A DNA stretch of 32,299 nt from Haplosporangium gracile (GCA_015499985.1 JAAAUF010000405.1:3210-35508); one strand, 5' to 3'. Shown: positions 20,876 to 31,850, counted from the first letter of the stretch. The notes: generated from the sequence alone by a model not told the origin. A program made the numbers and translations.

Positions 20876-23642
20876 ATGACTTCTCGACTTTGCCTAGGCA
20901 CAAGGCAACACCACTGTACACACGCGCAAAGAACCGTCTCGGGACTTACAACCTCACTCATTCAGCGGTTTACAGGACCTTCGCTCGCTACTTCGTCTAC
21001 TCGTTCGTCAGTGTTGGTATCGCCTCCTTCTATCGTGCGTGGATATGCTCGTGTTGCTCGGTCACGGCCCATCACCCCCAAGGCGCCTACCGGCGGATCG
21101 ACTCCTTCCAAACCAATCATCAAGACGCCCATGTCGACCGCAGACGTCCAGGAGGCTCTCAAAGCACTCTCATCTTCAAAATCAGACTCGTCCTCAAACC
21201 TCAAGTTGCCTGGAAACTTCAAACTCGCAAAAACACAGCTAGAGCCAAAGTACGACCCTAACATGGTCATTTTTCTCGACAAGCACGGAAATGTTTCGAT
21301 GATCCCTCATGACGACCGTGCTAAGGGTCAAACAAAGGATGATTATAATGCCGCTGCGGCTGGGGAAGATTTTGATCTGGACGGAAGTGTTGAGGGTTCA
21401 CCCCACCAGCGTGGATCTAAGGAGATGGAGTATGGTCGCAAGCGTATCGGGCAGGTCGAACTTCCCAAGGATATTCAGGATTCTATCCGAGCTGTCTTGG
21501 ACGGTATGACTAATAGCTATGACTGATTGTACTATTAGCCTTGTCCTTTTCGTTCACACACTAATTCTTCTACCACTTTCTCACGCCTACTTTAGAGTAT
21601 GACAGACCATTGATCAGGACAGATGCGCTTCGACTTTTTGGATCATTGAGGTCAACAGGAGCCTTGGAAGACGACACATTTGCCGAGCTCCCCATCAAGA
21701 GTATGTACTTTAGTAGTCTACGCAGAATCTCCTATGTCAGAACGCGTTGTGTGAACATATGAGTCTAACCTTGCCGTTTTCATGACGCAATAGGACTCAG
21801 GAGTGGCGTAGGCGAGATGACAACAAAGGACGACAAACCAATGACAGCGCACATCCTGGAATACGGACATCGCGAGTCTATCGCCTACATTGCTGCTATG
21901 GCACCTACTACTTACAGCGCGGTTAAGAATGTCCTGCAGGAGGTTAACAAACGCGTACCCGACCTGAACCCCAAGACGTTTTTGGATTTCGGGACTGGAC
22001 CAGGAACCGCCATCTGGTAAGGGATCTTCGATCTACATGTCACTTGTACAACTCCAGTCAAAACATATATTTTCCACCTTTTATAACTAACCATCGTTGT
22101 CGTTGTCGTAGGGCGGCGAATGAAGTGTGGAAGAAACCGCTCAAGTACACAGGAGTGGACACATCAATGGCTATGTTGGAGACTGCGGAGGAAATTCTGG
22201 ACAGCTTGTCGACCAACGGCACGCCGATCTCTAATGTCACCTTCAAGCCCTTCATGTCGCATGGAGCCAAGGCAGCCAAGTACGACGTCGTCATAAGCGC
22301 GTTTGCCCTGAGCGAGCTCACCACCCCTGCTCTCCGCAAGTCGACACTTGAACACCTCTGGGACTCTACCAACGATATGCTTGTAAGCACTTTTGGAATT
22401 TGAGCTAACTTTTTTATGTGGGGTATGTGACAACACCTTATGCTGACAGCAATATATATCATTCTTCTTGACATAGATTTTGGTCGACCGTGGAACACCT
22501 AGTGGATTCAGGATCTTGGCTGAGGCGAGAGAGCAGATCTTGGGGCTGGACTTGGACCGTGTCGTCACTAAGCCCAAATACGACGCGTACGGCGAGCTTA
22601 TTCCAGAGGAACCCATCATCAAGCCAGAGCCTGCACACGTTGTCGCCCCTGTAAGTTCAGTCTATCAGGATTCATGAACATACGAAAATTTGACCTACCG
22701 ACGATCTCTTGCTGACCGTTTACCTTGTCCTCGTGTTTATATAGTGCCCACATGACAAGGTCTGCCCCATGTACGAATCCCTCTCCCGCGACACGCAGTG
22801 GTGTCACTTTTCTCAAAAAGTCCAGCGTCCAGATTTCTTGGTATGTAACTTTGATCAATCAATAAGCTGGATTTACGGAGATTAAATAACTCAATTTCTC
22901 TCAGAAACTAATAGGCTCAATATTTTTGACTTAATTTTTTTAGCGCAAGACGAAGCACTCAAAGGATAACTATGAAGACGCTAAGTATACCTACGTCGTC
23001 CTGCGCAAGGGACCGCGACCTGTTCTTACTCTGGCATCAGCATCACCAGCAGTGACTTCAGAGGCAACCGCATCATCACTAGGATCATCTTTACCGGAGG
23101 ATACAACAACACTAAAAGATTCAAGTATGAAAAAGAAGAGAGCCAAGAAGACACCGCCACCGCCACCAGTCACTTACGACAATCCCGAGGACATGCAGGC
23201 CGCCTCGTACGATTGGTCGCGTATTGTTGTCCCACCACTCAAGAAGGATGGCCATGTTGTGATCGATACCTGTGCGGCCAATGGGTACCTGGAGCGGATT
23301 ATCATCCCTAAGTCGCAGGGCAAAATTCCCTACAGAGACGCGCGTAAGGCGATGTGGGGCGACTTGTTCCCTCATCAGCCCAAGAATAAGGCTGTCCGAA
23401 AACAGAGCGTTAAGAACATGTTGGATGATGACGACGGTGAGGAAGAATTTGCAGGGAAGGAGGACAAGCCGGTAAAGAGGAGGACATTGAATATTAGTGC
23501 GGAGAAGCTGATGAAGCGGGAGAAGCAGAAGGAGAAGAAGCAGAACCGGCAAAAGATTTCGGCCGAGGAGATTGAGGGGTCGTCTAAGAAGGGCAAAGGG
23601 CGGAGGCGAGGAGATGACAGTGACCTTGTATTAGAACTTTAG
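20876..23642 (+). CDS. RSM22: RSM22/METTL17-type mitochondrial ribosome assembly methyltransferase-like protein, seven exons, 731 aa
   Basis: Rsm22/METTL17 binds the mitochondrial small ribosomal subunit during assembly and carries a methyltransferase fold plus a 4Fe-4S cluster. Exons are 20876-21503, 21596-21700, 21794-22016, 22112-22382, 22477-22650, 22745-22840 and 22944-23642; all junctions are GT-AG and in frame. The first ~60 residues are rich in Arg, Ser and Thr and nearly free of acids (presequence). The Rossmann motif FLDFGTGPGTAIWAA lies at 307-321, followed by YTGVDTS and YDVVISAFALSEL. The cluster ligands are visible as CPHDKVC (C468, C474), WCHF (C487) and IDTC (C609). Between the third and fourth ligands is a long low-complexity, Lys- and Pro-rich segment (about 535-580). 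The C-terminus (about 640-731) is a highly charged Lys/Glu/Arg helix suited to rRNA binding. The length exceeds that of the yeast protein (about 630 residues) because of these tails. Whether it still methylates rRNA is not shown; family members are mostly regarded as assembly factors. Confidence 0.95.
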
Positions 23643-23663
23643 AGCGGTGTCCTGTTTGAGCAA

Positions 23664-23669
23664 AATAAA
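23664..23669 (+). terminator. Polyadenylation signal AATAAA of RSM22
   Basis: AATAAA starts 22 bases after the RSM22 stop codon on the same strand. Confidence 0.5.
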
Positions 23670-24329
23670 CAACCTCTGGCATCAATTGTACATATTATGC
23701 ATGTAATCGATATCTATGATCAAGACCCGCTTTTAGAAAGGATCTCAGAGAATCCGGGGTCCAATTATTTTTTGTTGTCCGCGAAATAACGGTGTGGTGA
23801 GCGAACTGTGTTGAGTTGCTTTGTTTCACCTCTCAATTGCTGCTTTTAAACAGTACGTTTCAAACCATGTCCATCAAAAATGCACTTCTTACAGCCGATT
23901 CTTTGTTTTTTGTTCCTAATTGTAGGATCGAGTCCATCATATACTGCCCTTTCATTATCCACCAGAGTTTTAATCTCCTTATGTCTTTCCTTTCAAGGAA
24001 TTGGCAAGGTCAGCGCTACTATTTACTATGCTCGACCGACAGTCCGTGTCAGACAGCATGACCACTGCTATCGACTAACACACCAAGAATGTCGGACGAC
24101 CGCAGGTGCTGGTAGCAAGTTATCTACATGTAGGAATCAATTGCCTCGCGTATAAGGCTCTTTCACAAAGGAATGTAGGAGAGTGAGCTTCAAATTTCGA
24201 AAACATATAGAGGCAAAAAGGACTAAAAGAGAGGCGAACATAGACATGAGGGAAAGAGAGGGTTGGATAGGAAGGATTGAAACGAAGGTATGCATGGGTT
24301 TTAAGGTGTTTAGATTCTTAGATAAAAAA
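23670..24329. other. Intergenic spacer
   Basis: No gene is supported. Short open frames at 23816-24155 have no recognisable features. Confidence 0.5.
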
Positions 24330-25737
24330 TTAAAATGGATTCCATTCTGCAAGTCGGGTCACAAGCCCAGGGGGTTCCATGTTAAACAACGACCTTATCT
24401 CCCTCTCAGGACGTTGGGGCAAATGATTACCGCAGACTACCACTTGGAGCTCAGGTAGACTTTCGAAATCACGTCTGTCCATCTTCAACTGCACATCCTT
24501 CTCATCCTGAAGAGGACCCAAGCGTCTCAGACTTTGCAACAGCTCATCATAGTTGAGCGCCTTGAGGTGTCGAAGATTTGGACATCCACAAAGGAGTAGG
24601 TGTCATTCGTGGGCGGTGCAACCCGACTCGTGATTGCTGTGACTCCAGTGCCAATCATAGCAGAGACAATACAGCCGCTGGGTCGAAAGGATTTCGAGCG
24701 TGGTCAAGAAGACAGGACAGTTCGCGAAGTACTGCACCATCCACGGCGTCATGCAGTAAGCCATTATTGTATACTCCTGTGCTTTGAGACAGATGGCTAA
24801 CATCTCCTCCTGTTTCTCATCGACCGTAACATCCCCTTGTATCGAGTAATGAACCCGCTTGAGAGGGAGGGATAGATTCATCAAGTGGTCGCGAAATCGT
24901 GGGCACACCTGGCGGCCTTGAAAATCACAATAAACTTTAATCAGGCGGAGATCCTCAAGATCAGGCGTAAGAATCAACATGTCCTCCATCCATGACTGTT
25001 TGACCGAGGGTTGCTCGAGAACCAACGTCTGCAATCGAAGACCACCTGGGAGGGCTCTTTCTTTGTTCTGTTAGAGACCCACTAAAGGTGATTCCCTTAG
25101 CGCAAAAGAGATGCAAAGTCTCCAACACCGGACACATGACCAAGATTCGGGTGATATCAAGAGTTGCCCGATGATTTTTGACAATTATCAAGCTCCTCAA
25201 GGTGGTCGGAAGGGGCAATGTGTTCAACCAGGAACAGTAAAAAGTTGATGGATATTGTGAACATCAGTTCGCGGAGGGGTTGACCCAAAAGTTTCCTGAT
25301 ATGTGCTGCATTTTCACCCTGGCGTCAGAGGCGGGATGCAAGGGTCGACCACAGGATGTTCGGGACGTTTCTGAAGGAAATTGGGAGTGCCTAGGACATC
25401 GGGCCCATGCCAAAAGAAGCCGTTTTCTACACAGCCCAACACTAGCCTCTCGGCACCGGGTAGACTTGCCAGAACGTATTTCGATAGAGAGGGTTGTCAT
25501 TTGATGTCCCAGATTACTGCACGGCTCAAATGGTGATGGTTGAGCAGGAACCATTTTCGGCAAACAAGGACTACGCTTTGGGCGATGGTGAAAGCATCCA
25601 GGTATTAGAATATCAGGTGCAGTAGCTCGGGAATGCTCAAGGGGATCACAGATCGATCCTGAGAGAGAGAGAGAGAGAGAGAGTGACGATTGTGGTGGCT
25701 TCTTTTGAGATTGGGGTGCCTTGAACTGAAATGGCAT
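24330..25737 (-). pseudogene. Broken F-box / leucine-rich-repeat protein gene
   Basis: F-box proteins recruit substrates to SCF ubiquitin ligases. The minus strand begins with an ATG at 25737 (MPFQFKAPQSQKKPPQSS, then a Leu-Ser run). After a CT dinucleotide tract the frame must change to read the F-box SIPELLHLIF*YLDAFTIAQ, continuing SVVLVCRKWFLLNHHHL and SRAVIWDIK*. Two nonsense codons lie in this frame, TAA at 25607-25605 and TGA at 25499-25497. LRR-like sequence follows in changing frames: VLASLPGAERLVLGCVENG, then LNTLPLPTTLRSLIIVKN to LETLHLFCAKGITF (25227-25080), then GGLRLQTLVLEQPSVKQ and DLEDLRLIKVY (25050-24950). A C-terminal part reads CGCPNLRHLKALNYDELLQS to RLAEWNPF with TAA at 24332-24330. 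The combined length of about 470 codons is normal for fungal F-box/LRR proteins. A few breaks might be unrecognised introns, but the in-frame stops inside the F-box region make a pseudogene the best reading. Confidence 0.8.
25661..25683. repeat. (GA/CT)n microsatellite inside the F-box gene
   Basis: Eleven and a half GA units on the plus strand read as CT repeats coding Leu-Ser on the minus strand, between the F-box gene's start codon and its F-box. The frame upstream and downstream of this tract differs, so a change in its length is the simplest cause of that frameshift. Confidence 0.95.
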
Positions 25738-25800
25738 CGTCCTGTTTATGTTGACAAGGAATAAAATACGATAGAGAAGGAGGTTTTATGAAGAAAGGTA

Positions 25801-25830
25801 GGTGGAAGTGGGTGGAAGTGGGTGGAAGTG
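25801..25830. repeat. Decamer tandem repeat GGTGGAAGTG x3
   Basis: Three perfect adjacent copies upstream of the F-box relic. Confidence 0.95.
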
Positions 25831-25966
25831 GAATGAATGGAATGAACGATGGCAGTTGGAGCGATGAAAAAATGGAAGTGAATGTGAATATGAGGGTAGT
25901 GAGAAAGTTGGCGGTGGCGATGACGATGTGGAGGAAGGAAAGGGGTGGCGATGGAAACAGAAAAAG

Positions 25967-25985
25967 AAAAAAAAAAAAAAAAAAA
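25967..25985. repeat. Poly(A) run of 19
   Basis: Nineteen consecutive A on the plus strand, reading poly(T) in the upstream region of the minus-strand F-box relic. No target-site duplication that would mark a retroposed tail is obvious. Confidence 0.85.
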
Positions 25986-27589
25986 GCTTCTCAGGAACCA
26001 TCAGTAAGTAACCAAATACGGCCCCTAGGTCTCAGCTCCTGATCGTACCCGATTGGTTCTTCGCCCATCTTCGACTTTGGGAGGTGATGGGTCGAACAAG
26101 TGCGAGGATGTGTTTGTTTACTCAAACAGAACCAAGAGTAAAGTAAAAAGGGGGAGCACGCGTTCACACATTCACACAGAAAGCATGGAATTCAGCATTG
26201 ATTTAAGCAGGGGAACTGCCAACCTTCGGTGACCTTGACCCTTTACATTTCAAGTCAAAAAAAATTCCCACGTAGTTCTTTCTTAAGTCCTGATAGAATA
26301 GGAAAAGTGATGAAATAGGAAATTTTAATAAAACGTGGTCGAGCTTTTCCCGACAGATAGCGAAGGAAGCGAGTCGCCCCGAGAACAGCACAGGTATCTC
26401 GGACGAGATTCTTGGTCCCAGAGCCGACGACCAGGATGTGGTGAAGGGACTGAGAAACCCAGGTCCCTTCAGGATGTGGCGAACGCAGCTGCAAAGCTGG
26501 ATACAGATGAGCATAACATTCTGCCCGAGCTGTTCAAAATCGCCCCTGGTGAACATCACAATGAGGAAATGAAGGCTTTTTTCAGTCTCCATGTCAGACT
26601 GTCGATGGTATTGTTGTATTGGACTATTTCCTTGTGAAATAAAAAAAAAATACCTGTGAACCTTGCGTACAAATGAAAAAAGGTACTCATTTTTTTAAAC
26701 ATGGACTCAGAGCGGATATGCAAAGAAGGTTTTATCAATGAGAGAAGCAAATGGTCTTTGTAAAGCAAGGGTCGATAATATCAGAAAACGTGGTAGGATT
26801 TTTCCGTCAAGCATGCCAACCCCGACCAATCAAAGAAAATTTTGCATTTGAAACGAAATGAACTACGTGGATAAAAGTGCTGTGCCATTTCCCTCCTCCT
26901 CGGTAAAGAAAAAAAACCCTTCAGTCCTCGCCATCCTTGGATCAAAAAAGCCCTTGGTCAGCAGTACCAGTACCATACGATTAGTACCCTTCATCAATTT
27001 GTCCTCAATCTAGTGTGTTGTCTGAAAAAAAGAGAGTTTTATGAACATCAGAAAAGGACTTGAGAAGTGGGGAGCACGTGAAAGGAGGAGGGAATGTGAC
27101 CTGATGTCAAATTAGTAAACCTGGCGAGACAAGGCTACGCAGCGCACCGCAAGGCAAGACAAATTTGTTGTGTTGTGCAAAGGCCAAGACATACCATGGG
27201 CACTTGAAGGAAAATAAAAAGGGAAAAGAGAAAAGTGCTCTCGGTTTTTTTTGCTTTGCGACAGACAGACAGAGAGAGATATATAAGGTGCAGACGATGG
27301 AAAGCAGATGAGAATGTGTTGTTTTGTTTGTTTGTTTGTTTGTTTGTCTTTGTGTTCAGAATTGACAGAGGAAGTGGAGGGGAAGAATAGGTGGAGGGAA
27401 CATTGGAATTGGCATGACTGAAGTGATTGGGTTGATGACCCTGACTGGACACGTACAGGGGAGATACGGTCCATCATAGGTCTGGGAGTGGCCTCTTTTT
27501 AGACTGTCGGGGACTTTATCTTTTAGTTCGGATGGATCAGGGTAAGGACGCTGAAGGGAGGAGAGGACAGGGAAGAAAAAAGACCCTCT
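25986..27589. other. Region without a supported gene
   Basis: Mostly short open frames with no recognisable domains. At 26340-26640 the plus strand shows two neighbouring frames with protein-like composition, described among the findings. A (TTTG)6 repeat lies at 27323-27346. I see no promoter or RNA gene that I can defend. Confidence 0.4.
27323..27346. repeat. (TTTG)6 microsatellite
   Basis: Six perfect TTTG units. Confidence 0.95.
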
Positions 27590-28193
27590 TGTTGCCTCTT
27601 TGGCGTCTCCGTTTATCTGTCTCAACTTTTCACTTCCTCTTTTGTTCTCCTTTTCTTTCCTCCTTTCCCTTCTTCACTCTTCACGCGTCCTTACTCACCA
27701 CTCTTCGTACTTCTTTCCTCAATTTCCCTCACGCAAACACTCACCAACCAACAAACGCATACATCCCCCACATACCGTTTCCCCTCCCTTGATTTTCACC
27801 CTTCCATTTTATTTCCCTCTTGAGTCCTTGTCCATCGTTTTTCTTTTCTCACAATTGCTGTATTTCCGCCCCCGCCTTTATTTGTCACTATCCACCTTCA
27901 TTGACCCTCACTCACCACCATCAATTTTCTCTCCCCTTTGGGGTCCTTTCCTCCTCAACGTTCATTTCCCCTTCCCACCTTGTTGCCTTAACATATCCTC
28001 CTGTTTTTGCCTTTGTACGCCTTGTCTTGTCCTTTTTCTTTTGCGCCTTTTTTTTGCAATTCACAACAACCGCCTCCTCTCCTCTTCTCTCTCAAACATA
28101 AAACAACCACCCGCAACACAGCTCTAACTCGCAACAAAACACCAACCCACAATGCAACACTAATACACAATACAATACCTACTCATCCACATA
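27590..28193 (+). promoter_or_regulatory. CT-rich then CAA-rich leader of the LRR-family relic
   Basis: The plus strand is C/T dominated from 27590 to about 28090 and then becomes A/C-rich (CAACAC, AATACACAATAC) up to the ATG at 28194. This is the same two-part arrangement as before the gene at 8676, which suggests the relic was once, or still is, transcribed. Confidence 0.5.
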
Positions 28194-31100
28194 ATGACCA
28201 CCAGAGCACCAAAACAAAAGTTCAAGTATGGCGACGAGAGCGAATCGCTGCATATCCGCTACGATCAAGATGGACACTACTACTACAGTCGTCTGGACGA
28301 TATTCGGAACGCCTTTTTCGGTGCAAGGCAGTTCAGGGTCAATGGAAACCTCGTCCGCTTTCTTGTCGACAACAACGGACAATGGTAATGTTCAAAAGCC
28401 CGGCCTTTTTACACCCTTTTTTTTCGCAATTATTTCTTTCCTGGTTGGCGAAGACTTAAAATGCGAACTCTAGTTCATTCCTTTTCTAAGCTCATCTGCT
28501 GCTACTTTCACAACAACAAATAGTCATATTCCTCCAAGGATCGCTCATTATCCTAACGAAATCGTTGAGATCAGTACGTCAGGGCGATCCACAGACTCAA
28601 GCTCCTCATCCGGCAGCACCATCGTCGAGATTGGCGACGATCGTCGTCCAATCATAACCATCTCTGGAGAAATTCACACAGGACTCAGTGTCGCTGCGGG
28701 GACATCCCCACTACCGTCTACACCATTGACCTCATCCTCAGCTCAGTCCCGCGCAGAAGCAAACACGACAGGTGATATTATTCCTGTACGACCTCCCTCA
28801 CTGGATCAATCTTATACCCCTGGCCAGCCTCCTGTACCGGATCATGTTCTGCCACTTTTAAACATGGTATCCTTCTCGAGACTGATTGAGGTCGCAACAG
28901 ACAATACCGACTCATCCCAATTTCCTCCTCGAACCAGTTCCCTCGCCGCAGACAGGGCCTCAGCTGCGGCTACGGCAAAGTTCGACACCCCCCTCTCCCG
29001 ATCTAATTCCACTCAACGTCGTGCTCCTGTACGACCGCCCCGGCTCGGACCTATTCAACGGAAAAAACACTCCCCAACCTCCTCAGTCTCATCTTCTGTC
29101 TCCTATTCTTCTCAGTCATCCGGCAAAACAACATTAACGTCCAGCTCCATTTCACCCCCGGCACCGCTTCCATCGCATTTTCCGCCACCACTGAACCCTA
29201 TACCTCTTGAGCACAGCGAGCGGTTCTCTGTTATCTCCAATGACGCCTCTAGTTTGACGTCTGAGATCATACCATCAACAAGTTGATCAATATGGCCACC
29301 GATCGCAAGTCAGAGAAGTTTGGAGAACTTTTGAGATATTACGGCAACCTCGTCAGGCAGGAGCGATATGTCTTTGAGCTGCGGCTTAGTTCACAGAACC
29401 TGTTGCCCCTACATAACCACAATCCTCAACGTCCGACAGGCCCCAAGCAGGGTGCCATAGACAGGAAACTGAAGGCTATCCTTATCCAGAGTCATGGAAT
29501 GCACGAGTATATCGTCCCCAAGTTCTTTGTTCTCCTCCCCGAGACCCTCGAAAGATTTGACCACAAGTCACTCGGCATTGAAAAGTACCGGCTCTACTTT
29601 ATATGTGAGTGCGAGACGCATTCATCCGGACAACACCACCCACACTCCCGCAGGCAAATCAGCTCGACTAGCCCAACCTCCCCCTCCTTCTCCCGTCGAC
29701 GAGTCTACTTACACGATCACAGTGGCTATGTGATATCGAGACCGTACGATTTCTTGAAGCGTTATGGAACCTATGTTCTAGGCATGCTCCAAGTTCTGAA
29801 CTACTGTCTGCGAACAGTAACAGTCGCCCACGAGACTTTTCATGCGGCCGCTACGCCAGGTGTCGAGTCGCTCTCCAACGTAGCCCTAGAAAACATTATT
29901 AGCGGGGTCAATATCCTTCCTCAAGAAAACACTGGCGGATTACAGCATCACTGAGCCTTCACCAACCGCCACATCAGACGGATCTGAGCAGACCAAATCT
30001 CTCCCAAACGTTGCTGCCTTGGAGGGCGCGGGCCTTCGCAGACTAACGACGTTCTTACGATACAGTGACGGCGACGGGATACTGGGCAACCTCTACAGGA
30101 TTACGACGAGCGAGGGTTATGTCAAGTGGGTGTGTCACGAGCATTATCGACAGTCTCTCCGCGACACTACCATGAACTCCTTCTTGAAAGTTCTCAAGGA
30201 GAATAATGGCGCGTACGATTCTCGCGTACGGAAGGTCACCATCTCCCTAACATCAAGCGCCGATTCCAAAACCTTTTTCGAGACCTTTGCTTCCCAAGCA
30301 TCCGACGTTGATGAGCTCGACGTGGTTTTTGATGGCTGGAACTTTTGGTCGTGGGATCTAGAGTCTCTTGTCAAGGCGGTCTGTCAGTCCAACGTCAAGA
30401 GTCTGAAGCTGGATTTGAAAGATTCTGTAAACACCATCCTAACGAGATAAGTGCCCGCTTTATACCAGGCAGCAAGTACCAGCCCTCTTCGAATTACTCT
30501 GGAGCAAGAAGCTTCAGGGTCTTTCTCTTTCTGGTGCCGGCGGGTTTGGACTCCGGACCTCCGATTTCGAGATGGGTCCACACTTTTCGAACTTGCAGAG
30601 TTTCCATTTCTTGCATGCGATCAAGACTTCGGACCAGCTGCGGTTGATGAAGCTCCTGACCTACTGCCATAATCTGACGGATCTGAGACTGGGCGATTAT
30701 GTCAACAGGAGCAAGATCCAACAGCAAATGATGCCAGTCATTGCGGCGATGGAGCACCTCAGGACGCTGCATTTGTACAATGTACAGGGCGAGTCTGAAA
30801 ACCCGGTATCGGGTCTTTTGTATGTTTTTGCCAACAGGGTCACTTCGCTCAAGGAGCTCGTCTGTTATGCCGGTCGTGTCGATGAGTGGGAGCTGGGCGA
30901 GGTGATCAAGTACTTGTCAAGGACGATCGAAGTTCTTGTTGTTGAGCAGGTGCCGCCATCCTTCTTGGATCTGGTCCCCGTTGCTACCAACACCGGACCT
31001 ACTGAATTTTCAGCTGCCTATTTTCAGTGAACGTCTAATTCAGCACCCTTGCCGTCGCCGTTCTCTCTATTGACGCATCTCGATCTCAGCTCGCAGTTGT

Positions 31101-31720
31101 CCCCACAGTCCATGAATTACCTGGCAGCCACCCTCTGGGATCTCAACTTGGTTCACTTGGGACTCACAAGTCTGACCAAAGACCTCCTGAGCCGTGTCAA
31201 CTTCCCAACTCTCAGATCCGTCAGTCTTCTGGAATTTGAGGAAGCTGACATGAAACCGCTCAAGGACTATGTTCAGAACTGCTACAATCCCACACACTTA
31301 GAAGTAATATCCCTCCAAGGGTGTAAGTTCGGCAACCCCTGGAAGTTTGCGCCCCTCCTCAAGACCCTCACCCTTCGCTGCCTCCAGCTAAGCGGACTGT
31401 CGAGTCCAGAACTGAAGGGGATGATGGGTGTCATGAACTTGACGCGACTCGAGTGTCTGATCCTGGTCGGATGTCATTATGATTGGGCTGTGGAAGGGAT
31501 GCTGGCGATGAAGCGGGCAGAGTTCCGGCCAGAGTTGATGTTGCATGTAAGTGTTTCCAGCAACGAGGTTTCTCATCAGCAGGTGGAGGAGAGAGGGATC
31601 GATAAAGCCGAGAGCAGAGATGCGGTTGATACGACTGTCAAGTTGGCGGCAAGGCGGATGCGGTTTTATAGTGATGTGCAGTTGGTGCTTTTGGGCAAGC
31701 CGCTTTTGGGAGTTTTTTAG
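28194..31720 (+). pseudogene. Broken member of a lineage-specific LRR protein family
   Basis: Exon 1 (28194-28384) encodes a compact N-terminal module (IRYDQDGHYYYSRLDDIR, VNGNLVRFLVDNNGQW) and is joined by a clean GT-AG intron to exon 2 at 28524 (PPRIAHYPNEIVEIS). A Ser/Pro-rich linker follows until a TGA at 29284-29286. The frame then changes: the continuation reads DHTINKLINMATDRKSEKF and a second module (MHEYIVPKFFVLLPETLERF, YRLYFICECETHS, HSGYVISRPYDFLKRYG) to 29954. A further change near 29930 leads to LADYSITEP and the segment GNLYRITTSEGYVKWVCHEH. Another near 30448 leads to DKCPLYTRQQVPALFELL and leucine-rich repeats. A TGA stands at 31028-31030, after which LRRs (LTHLDLSSQLSPQSMNYLA, LKTLTLRCLQLSG) run to TAG at 31720. 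Three frame changes plus one stop indicate a pseudogene, though some could be missed introns or sequencing errors. From memory, intact proteins of this layout are numerous in Mortierella-like fungi; their function is unknown. Confidence 0.75.
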
Positions 31721-31850
31721 AATTCATAGTCTACATAACTCTAATGTTTATTACACTCTTTTTTTGTCATGAGGTCTATCTTTTTTCACCCAGGTTAAAT
31801 GAGCACGCGCTCGTTTTGATTTTCAAAAGGGTCACTGTGGAAAAAAAGTT
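31721..31850. other. Convergent spacer between two relics
   Basis: AT-rich short spacer; no feature is seen beyond a run of T and one of A. Confidence 0.4.

Larger units (their letters stand above)
25738..25985 (-). promoter_or_regulatory. CT-rich upstream region of the F-box relic
   Basis: The plus strand is almost entirely purine plus T, so the relic's coding strand is pyrimidine-rich, as before the intact genes. It contains three tandem copies of GGTGGAAGTG (25801-25830) and a run of 19 A (25967-25985). Confidence 0.5.

Noticed and set aside
25967..25985. Poly(A) run considered as the tail of a retroposon
   Set aside because: No target-site duplication and no reverse transcriptase or SINE-like body upstream; it fits the purine-rich upstream region of the minus-strand relic.
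27135..27477. Minus-strand ORFs of 105-121 codons
   Set aside because: Simple-repeat derived (Lys/Gln/Thr/Asn from the TTTG tract) with no domain.
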